The notes under the pieces: model-generated
Seen by the model: only the letters and a program-made list of their open reading frames with translations
What the model was told of the DNA's origin: nothing
The model's database searches: none
Position numbers and translations under genes: made by a program
Source: Nautiliaceae bacterium
Lineage (GTDB): Bacteria > Campylobacterota > Campylobacteria > Campylobacterales > Nautiliaceae
Length of the DNA stretch: 45,167 nucleotides
Assembly (NCBI GenBank): GCA_027062285.1
Contig: JAMOTL010000031.1
Location: 1-45,167 of the forward strand
Direction of reading: 5' to 3'
Shown: positions 14,875 through 24,691 of the stretch, piece by piece
Layout of the letters: each line of letters starts with the position of its first letter
Position numbering within the stretch: the first letter of the stretch is position 1

Positions 14875-15827
14875 TTGTATAACACTCCTCCGATTATGAA
14901 AAAAATTACCGGAATAACGATTCCGATTACAAAATTTTTGTTTGAAAGTGATATTACAGCATATATTGCAAGAATTGAAACTGAATAAAAAAGCGTATGA
15001 TTTTTATTGAGTCGCGGATGAAAAAAACTTAAAACCGGGATAAAAAAAAGTAAAGCAAAAGGAAGTAGGGCGATTGGTAAAAATTTGGCGAATTGTTTTT
15101 TATTGTATTGAAAATAATTTTTAAAATTAAAAATCGATATTTTAACATGAGGAACTTTTTGATTTATTTTCATTTTTGTAAAATCAATATAATAAGTTGA
15201 ATTCAAGTCGTAAATTTTACCTTTTTTGAGAGTAAAAGAAAGAACTCCTTTATCAGTTTTCAATGCTGCGGAATGAGATATTATGAATTTTAATTCTTTA
15301 GGATTAAAAAGATAAATATTTGTATAAGCTTTGTTTTTATTTGTTGTGGCAAAAACGGACCATTGACCGAATTGTTGTGAAATTTGAGAACTTTGTAAAT
15401 TAAATTTAGCTTCTTGTTGTTTTTGATTTTTAAGATTTTTAAATGCCATTTTTGAGTAAGGTATGGAAACAAAAAGAATAAAAAGATTCAAGAGTGTCAA
15501 GATTATTGCTATGAATATCACAGGAAAAAGAATTTTTATAGGTTTAAATCCCAAGGCAAACATAGCAACAAGTTCTTGAGATTCACTAAGTTTCGAATAA
15601 AGGGTTGTAGCTGCTATAAAAAAAGAAATTGACATTGTTACAAGCAAAATCTGTGGGACTGACAAAAGGTAAAATTTTATTAAATCCAGAAACGTAATTT
15701 TTATTCCAGCCGTAATATTTGAGATTGTGATTACATATATCAACGATATGATGATGAAAATAATAAAAAAAAGAGTGAAAAAAAGAGGCATATACTCTCT
15801 TAAAAGATAAAATTTAAGTTTATTCAT
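14856..15827 (-). CDS. LptF/LptG family LPS export permease
   Basis: The 323-residue inner-membrane protein has the YjgP/YjgQ layout. Two N-terminal helices (about 12-34 and 50-72) and a third near 95-122 are followed by a periplasmic beta-rich domain (about 130-240) and three C-terminal helices (about 247-318). Such proteins form the channel of the Lpt ABC transporter that extracts LPS. Which of LptF or LptG it is cannot be told here. It overlaps both neighbours (8 and 19 bases). Confidence 0.85.
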   Translation of the reverse strand: MNKLKFYLLREYMPLFFTLFFIIFIIISLIYVITISNITAGIKITFLDLIKFYLLSVPQILLVTMSISFFIAATTLYSKLSESQELVAMFALGFKPIKILFPVIFIAIILTLLNLFILFVSIPYSKMAFKNLKNQKQQEAKFNLQSSQISQQFGQWSVFATTNKNKAYTNIYLFNPKELKFIISHSAALKTDKGVLSFTLKKGKIYDLNSTYYIDFTKMKINQKVPHVKISIFNFKNYFQYNKKQFAKFLPIALLPFALLFFIPVLSFFHPRLNKNHTLFYSVSILAIYAVISLSNKNFVIGIVIPVIFFIIGGVLYKWKIKF

Positions 15828-16560
15828 AAATTATTCTCCAGATTTCTTCAAAATAAGAATCGAAATACCATACTATAAATGTTCCAAGAGCTAAAAACGG
15901 AATAAAAGGAAGTTCAGGTTCTTTTTTTTGTAATCTAAAATAAAGGGAAGGAATAATAGCTAAAAGAGCGGCAATAAATAATGATAAAACAGCGAGTTTA
16001 ATACCTACTAAGGCACCCATTGTGCCCCCCACGATTATGTCTCCTTCTCCCATTGCTTCTCTTTTTAGAAAATAACTAACATAATATCTCACCAAACTCA
16101 TACCACCCATCATAAGAAGAGCGTTTTTGAAATTTTCCAAAACTTCTGGAGAATGAAAAAAAGCAAATGTTAAAGCTAAAAGATTTAAACTGTCAGGTAC
16201 CGCCTTATAATCAAAATCAATCATACATAAAGCAAGAAGAGTAGCAAAAGCCCCAAAAGTAAAAAGATAAAATATATCAAAATTTCCAAGTTTTATATAT
16301 ATTAAAACGGCAATAATTCCCGTCAAAAGTTCTATTAAAGGATATCTTATAGAAATTTTTTTCCCGCAAGACGCGCATCTGCCTTTTAATAAAATCCAGC
16401 TTATAACCGGAATATTATGTATGGGTTTTATTTTTGTATTACATTTCGGGCAGCTGCTGGGAGGTGTAATTAAACTTTTTCCAAGGGGAACTCTGTAAAT
16501 GACAACATTTAAAAAACTTCCTATAGCAAGTCCAAACAGGAATATAAAGAAAATATCCAT
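15820..16560 (-). CDS. Type IV prepilin peptidase / N-methyltransferase (PilD-like)
   Basis: Cleaves and methylates type IV prepilins and pseudopilins. The 246-residue membrane protein has a cytoplasmic zinc-binding CPKC...CASC pair (about 38-65), the first catalytic Asp in MIDFDYKAVPD, and the second in GEGD. Several membrane helices follow. It serves the GspE/F- and PilT-like machinery at 31-37 kb and may indirectly matter to phage entry through pili. It overlaps the LptF/G gene. Confidence 0.93.
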   Translation of the reverse strand: MDIFFIFLFGLAIGSFLNVVIYRVPLGKSLITPPSSCPKCNTKIKPIHNIPVISWILLKGRCASCGKKISIRYPLIELLTGIIAVLIYIKLGNFDIFYLFTFGAFATLLALCMIDFDYKAVPDSLNLLALTFAFFHSPEVLENFKNALLMMGGMSLVRYYVSYFLKREAMGEGDIIVGGTMGALVGIKLAVLSLFIAALLAIIPSLYFRLQKKEPELPFIPFLALGTFIVWYFDSYFEEIWRIIYE

Positions 16561-16583
16561 CAGCCGCCTTTTTTGAAATTATA

Positions 16584-17252
16584 TTATATTCCTCCGAATC
16601 TTCTCTCTCTTTTTTTAAATTCTTTTAAAATTTTTTCAAGTTCTTCCGGAGTGAAATCCGGCCACATAGTTTCAGTAAAAAACATTTCCGCATAAGCAAG
16701 TTGCCACAAGAGAAAATTACTAAGTCTGATTTCTCCGCTTGTTCTTATCAGTAAATCCACATCTCTGCTTATATCAAGGTTTTTTTGAATGTTCTCGGGC
16801 GTAATTTCTTCATTTTTTTGAATCATCTTTTTTACAGCCCTTGTAATCTCATCACGGCTTCCGTAATTCAGGGCTAAAACCTGAGTTAGTTTTTTAAAAT
16901 CTTTTGTGACCTCTTTTGTATATTCTATTCTTTTTCTAAGAGCGGGGGAAAATTTGCTGATATCTCCGATTACTTCAAATTTTACTTCATTTTTTATATA
17001 AGTAGGGAGTTCTTTTTTTAGCCAATTATCAAGAAGTTTCATTAAAAAGTCCACTTCCATTTTAGGTCTTTTCCAGTTTTCTGTAGAAAAAGCATACAGG
17101 GTTAAAACATCTATTTCAGGATTATTGGCACAGTATGTAGTGATTTCTTTTACAACTTCCGCGCCTTTTTTATGACCTTCTGTTCTTTTAAGACCTCTTT
17201 TTTTAGCCCATCTTCCGTTTCCGTCCATAATAATTGCTAAGTGCATATTCAA
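16584..17252 (-). CDS. uppS: Undecaprenyl diphosphate synthase
   Basis: Makes the C55 lipid carrier for peptidoglycan and LPS by cis-prenyl addition. The 222-residue protein starts with HLAIIMDGNGRWAKKRG (catalytic Asp). It keeps TLYAFSTENWKRP, the DLLIRTSGEIRLSNFLLWQ product-end motif and the C-terminal RRFGG. It overlaps the upstream unknown gene by 4 bases. The operon context is envelope precursor synthesis (GlmU, UppS, LPS export). Confidence 0.96.
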   Translation of the reverse strand: MNMHLAIIMDGNGRWAKKRGLKRTEGHKKGAEVVKEITTYCANNPEIDVLTLYAFSTENWKRPKMEVDFLMKLLDNWLKKELPTYIKNEVKFEVIGDISKFSPALRKRIEYTKEVTKDFKKLTQVLALNYGSRDEITRAVKKMIQKNEEITPENIQKNLDISRDVDLLIRTSGEIRLSNFLLWQLAYAEMFFTETMWPDFTPEELEKILKEFKKRERRFGGI

Positions 17253-17926
17253 GCCTTTATATCAAGGAGTGTGTTTTTAAATTCATACAGTGGTTTTATA
17301 GTGTTTTTTATTTTTACTTCTACTTTTTTGTCGAGTTCTTCGGAATTTTGTTCAATCAATGACGCAACGTTTTTAAAGGGTGTTAAAATCATAACTTTAT
17401 GAGGTGTTATAGTTCCCTCAAGTTCTCCTAAGAACTTATAACAGGCATAAAAATCTATGCTGTTTTTGTTTTTTTTCAATTGTAAAAGTGCTTTATTGTT
17501 TTTTTCATTTATAAAAATATGTCTGATGCCTTTTTGAAGTGCGAGTAAAATATTAGCAAAAAACATAAATTCATCTTTTGTTTTTGCGTGAGTTAATTTA
17601 TCTATTATCGTATCTTTATCTAAATTCATTTCTTTAGAAAATGATATTTTTTCAAGAGTTTCTAATAGTTTTGGAAATTCTTTAAGGTTTTGTATCTGAA
17701 TATATTCTTTTTTTTCTACTATGTTTGCTAGGTATTTTTTTCCAACTTCCAGAGGAATATGTGATTTGGTTTCAACAGTTTTATTTCCGAGTTTTATTTC
17801 ATAAGTTATAGGATTAATTTCTTTTAATACCTCAAGTTTTACAGGTACTGAGGCATTAAATTCTTTAATGCCTGAGAGTCTGTTTGTTTCGTTTAGGATT
17901 TTTCCTATTTTAAACAAATTTAACAA
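17249..17926 (-). CDS. Conserved hypothetical protein between coaBC and uppS
   Basis: This 225-residue soluble protein has no motif I can name. The N-terminal part (about 20-90) looks beta-rich, with VKLEVLKEINPITYEIKL. The middle is helical (LLALQKGIRHIFIN), and the end is charged and helical. A gene of similar size at this place in Campylobacter is, as I recall, also annotated hypothetical. A remote likeness to FliK-type C-terminal domains is possible but unproven. It overlaps coaBC by 17 bases and uppS by 4. Confidence 0.7.
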   Translation of the reverse strand: MLNLFKIGKILNETNRLSGIKEFNASVPVKLEVLKEINPITYEIKLGNKTVETKSHIPLEVGKKYLANIVEKKEYIQIQNLKEFPKLLETLEKISFSKEMNLDKDTIIDKLTHAKTKDEFMFFANILLALQKGIRHIFINEKNNKALLQLKKNKNSIDFYACYKFLGELEGTITPHKVMILTPFKNVASLIEQNSEELDKKVEVKIKNTIKPLYEFKNTLLDIKA

Positions 17927-19052
17927 GGTCTACAATCCTGTACGCGATATTTTCTTTTGAGTCTTGAGGGATTAATATTTCTTTGTCTTTTGTTATAAAT
18001 ATAACTTCGTTTTCGTCACTTCCAAAGTCGTTTTTCGTTAAAAGATTTAAACAGATAGCATCAAGATTTTTCTTCTTTAAGGCATTTTTGGCATATTTAA
18101 GGGCGTTATTTTCATCTCTTTCCGCTTTAAAGCCGATTTTTTTAAAATTTTTATCTTTTAAGGCTTCAAGAATGTCGGTGTTTTTTTCAAGTTCGAGCAT
18201 CAATTTTTCACCGATTTGTTCTTTTTTGAGTTTTCCTGGAATGTATTTTGGTTTAAAATCGGCAATCGCCGCAGCCATAATCAAAAAATCCGGATTGTCC
18301 TCAAGAATAGCTTTTAAATATTCATCCGCACTTTTTACGTTTATCTGTTTAATATCTTTTGTCAGGTTATGTTCTTTACTCGATATTAAAGTGACATCAG
18401 CTCCTTTGATATAAAAAGCTTTTGCAAGCGCCTCTCCCATTTTTCCGCTTGAAAAATTGCTGATAAATCTCACATCGTCAATTTTTTCAATACTGCCTCC
18501 GGCTGTAACCGTAACTTTTTTATTTTGCCAAAACTCATCTTTATACACTTCCCGTAAAGCTTTTAAAAAAATTTCTTCAGGTTCTGCCATTTTACCAATT
18601 CCCTCATCGCCGCACGCCAATAGCCCGGCATTTGCTTCGATGATATTTAATTTCTTAAAACTTTCCTGAGTTGTGGGATGAAGATACATGTTAGTATTGG
18701 CGGCAGGAGCGAAAAGAACGGGAGCCGGGCATGCCAGATATGTTTGTAAAAGCAAATTATCAGCAATTCCGTTTGCCGCTTTATTGACTGTATTTGCGGT
18801 AGCGGGAGCGATTATATAAATATCGGCCCATTTTGCGTAATCGATGTGATTTAATTCATTTGACCAGTCTTCGTTTTTTTCTATTAGAACTTTATTTCTT
18901 GTCAGGGCTTCAAAGGTTAGAGGAGTTACGAATTTGGTAGCCGCTTCGCTCATAACGACTCTTACCTCATCTCCTCTTTTTATAAAAAGTCTCACCAATT
19001 CACATGTTTTATAAGCGGCAATACTTCCGGTAACACCTATTAATACTCTCAA
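17910..19052 (-). CDS. coaBC: CoaBC (Dfp), bifunctional coenzyme A biosynthesis enzyme
   Basis: Converts 4'-phosphopantothenate to 4'-phosphopantetheine in two steps. The N-terminal flavoprotein decarboxylase CoaC (1 to about 175) starts [18 protein letters not shown] and has the [11 protein letters not shown] substrate clamp. The C-terminal synthetase CoaB begins near [20 protein letters not shown] and holds [10 protein letters not shown]. The 380-residue length is usual for fused Dfp. It overlaps glmU by 4 bases. Confidence 0.96.
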   Translation of the reverse strand: MRVLIGVTGSIAAYKTCELVRLFIKRGDEVRVVMSEAATKFVTPLTFEALTRNKVLIEKNEDWSNELNHIDYAKWADIYIIAPATANTVNKAANGIADNLLLQTYLACPAPVLFAPAANTNMYLHPTTQESFKKLNIIEANAGLLACGDEGIGKMAEPEEIFLKALREVYKDEFWQNKKVTVTAGGSIEKIDDVRFISNFSSGKMGEALAKAFYIKGADVTLISSKEHNLTKDIKQINVKSADEYLKAILEDNPDFLIMAAAIADFKPKYIPGKLKKEQIGEKLMLELEKNTDILEALKDKNFKKIGFKAERDENNALKYAKNALKKKNLDAICLNLLTKNDFGSDENEVIFITKDKEILIPQDSKENIAYRIVDLVKFV

Positions 19053-20332
19053 TTATTTCTCCCGAAAAATTTATAATAAAAATCTTTAACTATTTTTAAA
19101 GGGGCTCTGCTGATGGCTAATGAGCCTTTTTTAATATCTTTATTTACTGTACTTCCGGCTGCTATCATTACATCATCTTCGATGGTTACGGGAGCTATAA
19201 GCTGAGAATCGCTTCCTATGAAAACATTTTTTCCTATTTTGGTTTTGTATTTGTTTTTGCCGTCATAATTACACGTAATTGTTCCGGCTCCAACATTTGT
19301 GCCTTCGTCTATTTCACTATCCCCAAGATAGCTTAAATGTCCGGCTTTTACGCCTTTTAATTTGCTGGCTTTTACCTCTACGAAATTTCCGATATGGGTA
19401 TCTACAAGTTCGCTTTTCGGTCTGATTCTTGCCATTGGTCCTATACCCGAATTTTTAATAACCGCTTCTTCAATTACGCTTAAAGGTCTGATTTCACTTT
19501 CAATTATTACACTTTTTTTAATAACACAGCCGCTTCCGATTTCACATTCACCTTCAAAAGAAGAGTATGCGTCTATGAAGATAGTGTCGGGAAGATGCAT
19601 AATAACTCCGTTCTTCATCCAGTTTTCTTTTATTCTTTTGCACATTATTTCTTCTGCTTTAGCCAAATCAAGCTTTGAGTTGACACCTTTAAAATTTTCT
19701 TCATTAACTTCAATAGCGGCCACTTTTAAAGAGTCATTTACAGCCATTTCGATAATGTCCGTTAAATAGTATTCGTTTTGGGCGTTTTGGTTTGAAAGTT
19801 TTGGCAAGTACTTCTCAAGTACCTCTTTTTTAAAAAGATATACTCCGGCGTTTACATAAGGAATTTTAAGTTCGTCTTCAGTAGCATCTTTTTGTTCGAC
19901 TATTTTTTTAACATTTCCGTTTTCTATTACTACTCTTCCGTATCCGTCCGGATTATTTAATTTCATAACACTCATTACTATATCTGCGTCGATATCTAAA
20001 AATTTTTTAAGTTCATCCGCTTCTATCAGAGGCATGTCACCGTTCAATATGAATACTTTGTCTCCTTTTATAGGAACTTCTTTAACGGCTCCTCCCGTTC
20101 CGGGATAATTCTCAAGGTCTTGTTTTATGATATTTACCGGATATTTTTCCACGATTTCTTTTACTTTTTCAAATTGATGATTCAAAACTACATCGACACT
20201 GTTTGTAAGTTTAAGTGATTCTTCAATAACATACTCTATCATCGGTTTGTTACATAAAGTATGAAGGACTTTTGCCGATTTACTCTTCATACGGGTTCCC
20301 TTACCCGCGGCAAGAATAATTACCTGTAACAT
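19049..20332 (-). CDS. glmU: GlmU, bifunctional UDP-GlcNAc biosynthesis enzyme
   Basis: It acetylates GlcN-1-P and then uridylylates it, giving UDP-GlcNAc for peptidoglycan and LPS. The N-terminal pyrophosphorylase carries [11 protein letters not shown] (about 7-17) and FILNGDMPL. The C-terminal part is a left-handed beta helix of hexapeptide repeats with the acetyltransferase stretch [20 protein letters not shown]. Its 427 residues are slightly shorter than E. coli GlmU. It is the first gene of the leftward operon and diverges from motA. Confidence 0.96.
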   Translation of the reverse strand: MLQVIILAAGKGTRMKSKSAKVLHTLCNKPMIEYVIEESLKLTNSVDVVLNHQFEKVKEIVEKYPVNIIKQDLENYPGTGGAVKEVPIKGDKVFILNGDMPLIEADELKKFLDIDADIVMSVMKLNNPDGYGRVVIENGNVKKIVEQKDATEDELKIPYVNAGVYLFKKEVLEKYLPKLSNQNAQNEYYLTDIIEMAVNDSLKVAAIEVNEENFKGVNSKLDLAKAEEIMCKRIKENWMKNGVIMHLPDTIFIDAYSSFEGECEIGSGCVIKKSVIIESEIRPLSVIEEAVIKNSGIGPMARIRPKSELVDTHIGNFVEVKASKLKGVKAGHLSYLGDSEIDEGTNVGAGTITCNYDGKNKYKTKIGKNVFIGSDSQLIAPVTIEDDVMIAAGSTVNKDIKKGSLAISRAPLKIVKDFYYKFFGRNN

Positions 20333-20381
20333 TTATATCCTTTTTGCCGATATTATATCAAAATAAAGAAAAGGTGAAAGA
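20333..20381. promoter_or_regulatory. Divergent glmU/motA promoter region
   Basis: The 49-base spacer holds the near-palindrome GATATTATATC (20349-20359), which supplies a TATAAT on the minus strand about 20 bases before glmU. AAAGGTGAAAG provides the SD for motA. A clear -10 for motA was not identified. Confidence 0.35.
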
Positions 20382-21149
20382 ATGGATTTAGCAACGGTCA
20401 TCGGTTTAGTCGGGGCTTTGGGTCTTATTATAGCCGCTATGGCTATGGGTGTCGGTATCGGTCCTTATATTGACCCACAGTCCGTATTAATCGTTGTGTT
20501 GGGTTCTATTATGACCCTGTTTATTGCGAATAAAATGGAAATGATGACCAAATTCGCAAAAGTTTTTATGATAGCGATAAAACCGAGTTATCAGCCGAAT
20601 TATGAAGAACTCATTAAAAAACTTGTAGATTATGCCACTCAGGCAAGAAGAGACGGAATTTTATCTCTCGAACAGGCCGCCGCAAACGAAGAAGATGAGT
20701 TCTTAAAAAAAGGCCTTTCAATGGCGGTCGACGGGAATGAACCCGATACGATAAGAGAACTTTTGGAAATAGACATAGAACAGATGGATGCGAGACATAA
20801 AAAAATGGCTTCTATTTTTAGTAACTGGGCCGGACTAGCCGGGGCAATGGGGATGATTGGTACGCTTGTCGGGCTTGTTGCGATGCTTTTAAATATGTCC
20901 GACCCTTCTGCTATCGGTCCTGCGATGGCTGTTGCCCTTTTGACGACTTTATACGGAGCGATGATCGGTAATATTTTCGGAAGCCCGATTGCTAATAAAC
21001 TTAATTTAAGAAACGATGACGAAATTCTTGCTAAAACCATGATAATAGAGGGGATAATGTCTATTCAGGCGGGGGATAATCCTAGAACGTTGGAAGCAAA
21101 ATTACTTAGTTTCTTACCGCCAAGTCAAAGACAATCTCAATTTGAATAG
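20382..21149 (+). CDS. Flagellar stator protein MotA/PomA type
   Basis: Ion-channel stator subunit that drives the flagellar motor with its partner at 21158. The 255-residue protein has two N-terminal helices (about 2-22 and 33-50), a large cytoplasmic domain and two C-terminal helices. The third helix, GMIGTLVGLVAMLLNM, and the following GPAMAVALLTTLYGA closely resemble Vibrio PomA as I remember it, more than H+-type MotA. Ion choice is inferred. The operon continues with the B subunit and fliP. Confidence 0.92.
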   Translation: MDLATVIGLVGALGLIIAAMAMGVGIGPYIDPQSVLIVVLGSIMTLFIANKMEMMTKFAKVFMIAIKPSYQPNYEELIKKLVDYATQARRDGILSLEQAAANEEDEFLKKGLSMAVDGNEPDTIRELLEIDIEQMDARHKKMASIFSNWAGLAGAMGMIGTLVGLVAMLLNMSDPSAIGPAMAVALLTTLYGAMIGNIFGSPIANKLNLRNDDEILAKTMIIEGIMSIQAGDNPRTLEAKLLSFLPPSQRQSQFE

Positions 21150-21157
21150 GAATAAAA

Positions 21158-21925
21158 ATGGCAAAAAAATGTAAATGCGAATGTCCTGAGTGTATGCCCG
21201 AATGGCTTGCGACATTCGGGGACTTGATGAGTCTTTTGTTATGTTTCTTCGTTTTGCTTTTATCCATGTCTACAATGGACGCTAAAAAAGTAAAAGAAGC
21301 TATAGGATCGTTGGCGGGAGCTCTTAGTGTTCTTGAAGGCGGAACCCAAACGGAAGTAAGTAGAGAAAGAATTCAAAAAGCAACTCCTATTCAAAAATCA
21401 GAGGAAACCGCTCAAACCGTTAATAAACTCTCTCAAGCGGTAGCGGAATTTAAAGAATTTACTCAAGGCGGGAAAGGTCCTGCCATTGTGCTTGAAGAAG
21501 GAGAAGAAGGGTTTTTTATAAGACTCCCGGCAGATATTACTTTTCCTCCCGGAAGCGCTCAAATAACCAACGAGGATAGCTTACTCTTTTTAAAAAGAAT
21601 TGCTATAATTATAAAAGAGTATCTACCTAAAAATGTTGAAATACAAGTAAGAGGATATACGGACAATATGCCGCCACCTCCCAACAGTCCGTATAAAGAC
21701 AATTGGGAGCTTAGTGCCGCAAGGGCATTGGCAGTATTGAGAATTTTAATAAAAAACGGAGTGAATCCGTCTCAACTCAGTGCCGCGGCATATGGACCGT
21801 ATCATCCGATTTCCAGTAATTTAACACCTGAAGGCAGAGCGAAAAACAGGAGAGTTGAAATATGGTTTTTTGCGAAAAAAAACAAAGAAGAAATACAAAA
21901 ATCGGTCTTAGACAAAACTAAATGA
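21158..21925 (+). CDS. Flagellar stator protein MotB/PomB type with OmpA domain
   Basis: Stator B subunit that anchors the channel to peptidoglycan. The short N-terminus has four cysteines (KKCKCECPEC). One membrane helix carries the ion-binding Asp22 in TFGDLMSLLLCFF, and the C-terminal OmpA-like domain (about 125-245) contains VRGYTDNMP and GRAKNRRVEIWF. The N-terminus resembles PomB as I recall it, suggesting sodium coupling. The stop overlaps fliP by 4 bases. Confidence 0.93.
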   Translation: MAKKCKCECPECMPEWLATFGDLMSLLLCFFVLLLSMSTMDAKKVKEAIGSLAGALSVLEGGTQTEVSRERIQKATPIQKSEETAQTVNKLSQAVAEFKEFTQGGKGPAIVLEEGEEGFFIRLPADITFPPGSAQITNEDSLLFLKRIAIIIKEYLPKNVEIQVRGYTDNMPPPPNSPYKDNWELSAARALAVLRILIKNGVNPSQLSAAAYGPYHPISSNLTPEGRAKNRRVEIWFFAKKNKEEIQKSVLDKTK

Positions 21926-22650
21926 AAAAAATCATTATATTTATACTGCCGCTTTTTTTATTTGCGGCGGCGCCTCAGTTACCTACGGTGAATTTGTCAT
22001 TAACAGCTCCTGAGAGTCCAAAACAGCTTGTAACCGTTCTGAATATAGCTATTTTAATGACTTTTTTAGTTTTGGCTCCAAGTATTGTTTTAGTAATGAC
22101 CTCTTTTGTAAGACTTCTCGTTGTTTTTGGATTTTTGCGTCAAGCACTTGGAACTCCACAGTCCCCACCTACCACTCTTTTAGTTTCTCTCTCCCTTGTA
22201 TTGACTTTTTTTATTATGGAGCCGTATGCCAAACAGGCATATACTCAGGGAATAAAACCTTATATGGAAGAAAAAATCGGCTATGAAGAAGCGTTTGAAA
22301 AAGCGGTCAAACCTTTTAAAAAATTTATGTTAAAAAATACGCGTGAGAAAGATTTGGCGCTATTTTTCAGAATCAGAAAACTCCCGAACCCTAAAACCCT
22401 TGATGACGTGCCTCTTTCAATTTTAGTGCCGGCTTTTATGATTAGTGAACTTAAAACGGCGTTTGAGATAGGATTTTTGATATTTTTACCGTTTTTGGTG
22501 ATTGATATGGTGGTAAGTTCTATTTTAATGAGTTTAGGGATGATGATGTTGCCGCCCGTTATGATATCATTGCCTTTTAAAATATTGGTGTTTGTACTGG
22601 TTGATGGATGGAATCTCATAGTACAGGGACTGGTTGAGAGTTTTAGATAA
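21922..22650 (+). CDS. fliP: FliP, flagellar type III export gate
   Basis: Core channel subunit of the flagellar export apparatus. The 242-residue protein has a cleavable signal sequence (MKKIIIFILPLFLFAAAP), as is known for FliP. The helix pair carries VMTSFVRLLVVFGFLRQA and GTPQSPPT, and the C-terminal helices carry VPAFMISELKTAFEIGF. All are family hallmarks. Start and preceding stop overlap (ATGA), placing it in the stator operon. Confidence 0.96.
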   Translation: MKKIIIFILPLFLFAAAPQLPTVNLSLTAPESPKQLVTVLNIAILMTFLVLAPSIVLVMTSFVRLLVVFGFLRQALGTPQSPPTTLLVSLSLVLTFFIMEPYAKQAYTQGIKPYMEEKIGYEEAFEKAVKPFKKFMLKNTREKDLALFFRIRKLPNPKTLDDVPLSILVPAFMISELKTAFEIGFLIFLPFLVIDMVVSSILMSLGMMMLPPVMISLPFKILVFVLVDGWNLIVQGLVESFR

Positions 22651-22659
22651 AGGAGTAAT

Positions 22660-23760
22660 ATGACTTGTAGCAGTTTTGGAAAGTGCGGCAGCTGTGTTTT
22701 ATGGGAGATACCTTATGAAAAGCAGCTTGAGATTAAAAAAGAGCGTCTAAAAGAGATGTTTAAGGATTTTGATATTCCTGATATTGAAGTAATACACGGA
22801 AAAGACGAACATTTTAGAGCAAGAGCTGAGTTTAGAGTATGGCATGAAGATGATAAAAGCTATTACGCCATGAGAAAGAGAAAAGAAGAGGGTAGAGGCG
22901 TAATTCCAATTGAAGAGTGTAAAATCGTAGATAAGGCAATTTATGAAATAATGGATCCTCTTTTAAAAGAAATAGAAAAAAACGAAAATTTAAGAAAAAA
23001 ACTGTATGAAATAGATTTTTTAAGTAACTCAAAAGGTGAACTTATTGTAACACTTATTTATCATAAAAAAGTTGATGAAAGTATTGCCGAAGATATAAAA
23101 AAACTAAAAGAAAAATTTCCGAATGTTGATTTTATCGTAAGAAAAAAGGGTAGAAAATACGTTTTTGATAAAAACTATCTGATAGAAGAGCTAAATATAA
23201 ACGGAAAAAAATACAGATATAAAATCATTGAAAATACATTCTCTCAGCCAAATAGGGAAATGAATCAAAAAATGATTGAATGGGCTCTTAGGAATAGTAA
23301 ACATTTAAAAGGAGATTTGGTAGAGCTTTACTGCGGAAACGGAAACTTTACCATACCTTTAAGTGAAAATTTCAGAAAAGTTATAGCAACTGAAATAAAC
23401 AAAGAATCAATTGAAGCCGCTACATTTAACGCTGAATTAAATAATCGTGATAATATTACTTTTTTGGCTATGAGTGCTGCTGAATTTAGTGCGCTAAAAG
23501 ATGAAAATTCACCTCTTTTGGCTTCATATGATTTGAAAAACGTTTTAATTGACCCTCCGCGTGCCGGGCTTGATGATAAAAGTAGAAAGTTTGTAAACGA
23601 ATTTGATAATATAATTTACATTTCATGTAATCCCGAAACTTTAAAAAGAGACCTTGAAACGCTTGCTAAAAACAGAAAAATAAAAGCTTTTGGGTTTTTT
23701 GACCAGTTTCCATATACAAATCATATGGAATGCGGTGTTATTTTAGAAAGAGAAAAATAA
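22660..23760 (+). CDS. trmA: tRNA (uracil-5-)-methyltransferase TrmA-like
   Basis: Methylates U54 of the tRNA T loop using SAM. The 366-residue protein has ELYCGNGNFTIPL (SAM binding), LIDPPRAGLD, and the catalytic Cys in YISCNPETLKRDL. A Cys-containing start (CSSFGKCGSC) recalls the iron-sulfur motif of RlmC/RlmD relatives, so a 23S rRNA target cannot be fully excluded. Length and absence of a TRAM domain favour TrmA. AAAGGAG precedes the ATG. Confidence 0.88.
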   Translation: MTCSSFGKCGSCVLWEIPYEKQLEIKKERLKEMFKDFDIPDIEVIHGKDEHFRARAEFRVWHEDDKSYYAMRKRKEEGRGVIPIEECKIVDKAIYEIMDPLLKEIEKNENLRKKLYEIDFLSNSKGELIVTLIYHKKVDESIAEDIKKLKEKFPNVDFIVRKKGRKYVFDKNYLIEELNINGKKYRYKIIENTFSQPNREMNQKMIEWALRNSKHLKGDLVELYCGNGNFTIPLSENFRKVIATEINKESIEAATFNAELNNRDNITFLAMSAAEFSALKDENSPLLASYDLKNVLIDPPRAGLDDKSRKFVNEFDNIIYISCNPETLKRDLETLAKNRKIKAFGFFDQFPYTNHMECGVILEREK

Positions 23761-23762
23761 AA

Positions 23763-23864
23763 ATGGAATTTAAAGACTTAGTGGGGGAGATATTTTTAAT
23801 ACTTGTTTTTTTGGGAGTGGCTCTTGGTGTTATAATCGCTGATAAAATAAGGAAGAGAAAATGA
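23763..23864 (+). CDS. 33-aa small membrane protein between trmA and panE
   Basis: A 33-codon frame starts two bases after the trmA stop and overlaps the panE start (ATGA at 23861-23864). It encodes a short acidic N-terminus, one membrane helix (residues about 7-26) and a basic end (DKIRKRK). Tight packing on both sides is the main evidence that it is translated. Function unknown. Confidence 0.6.
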   Translation: MEFKDLVGEIFLILVFLGVALGVIIADKIRKRK

Positions 23865-24691
23865 AAATATTGGTCGTGGGAGCAGGGGGAGTAGGAGGCT
23901 ATCTTGCTTATAAGTTAATAAAATGCGGATATGATGTGGACATTTTAGCTACGAAAAAGACCAATGAAAAAATTAAAAAAGAAGGTCTTAAAATAATTGA
24001 TATAGATAAAGAAGATACCGTTTATCCTAATGTAGGGATAAGCGGTGTTTATGACATAGTATTTATTACTACAAAAGCTTATTCTTTGGATGAGGTTTTA
24101 AAAGAGATTGAAGGTCATTACAGTGAAGATACGAGAATAGTGCCTATTTTGAACGGAATAGGGCATTTTGAAAAGTTTAAAAATATAAAAGCAAAAGTTA
24201 TTAAAGCATGTATTTATATTCTTTCGAACAAAAAAGACATTAACATAATTCACAAAAAAACTCCTCTTTTTTATCTGTGCCTTGAAGATGACGAGGTTTT
24301 AAAAAAGCTTTTTACTCCTTGTAAAGATTTAAAAATTAAATTTTCTAAACATATCGAAAAAGATATCTGGAAAAAATATCTGTTTATTGCTACTTTTGCC
24401 ACACTTCAAAGTTTTTATCAAAAACCTACAGGTTGGATTATGGAAAATAAAAGGGATGAAGTCGAAAAATTTTTAGATGAAGTTATAAAGATTGCCAAAA
24501 AAGCCGATATATCTTTGGAGAATGAAAAAGAAAAAATAATAAAACAGGCTTTAAATATTCCATATGAGAGTAAAATGAGCATGCAAATAGATTATGAAAA
24601 TAATAATAAAACCGAAGTGGATAATATTACAGGTTTTTTAGCAAAAGAGAGTGATTTTATAAGGAAATATTACGAAAAACTGAAGGAGTGA
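23861..24691 (+). CDS. panE: 2-dehydropantoate 2-reductase-like protein (PanE/ApbA)
   Basis: Would reduce ketopantoate to pantoate with NADPH for CoA synthesis. The 276-residue protein has the Rossmann motif VVGAGGVGGYLA (about 5-16), FITTKAYSLDE, and VPILNGIGH in place of the usual LQNG motif. A C-terminal helical domain has the conserved SKMSMQIDYENNNKTEVD. Members of this family also include other ketoacid reductases, so the substrate is not certain. The stop TGA at 24689-24691 is in frame with the next gene. Confidence 0.88.
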   Translation: MKILVVGAGGVGGYLAYKLIKCGYDVDILATKKTNEKIKKEGLKIIDIDKEDTVYPNVGISGVYDIVFITTKAYSLDEVLKEIEGHYSEDTRIVPILNGIGHFEKFKNIKAKVIKACIYILSNKKDINIIHKKTPLFYLCLEDDEVLKKLFTPCKDLKIKFSKHIEKDIWKKYLFIATFATLQSFYQKPTGWIMENKRDEVEKFLDEVIKIAKKADISLENEKEKIIKQALNIPYESKMSMQIDYENNNKTEVDNITGFLAKESDFIRKYYEKLKE

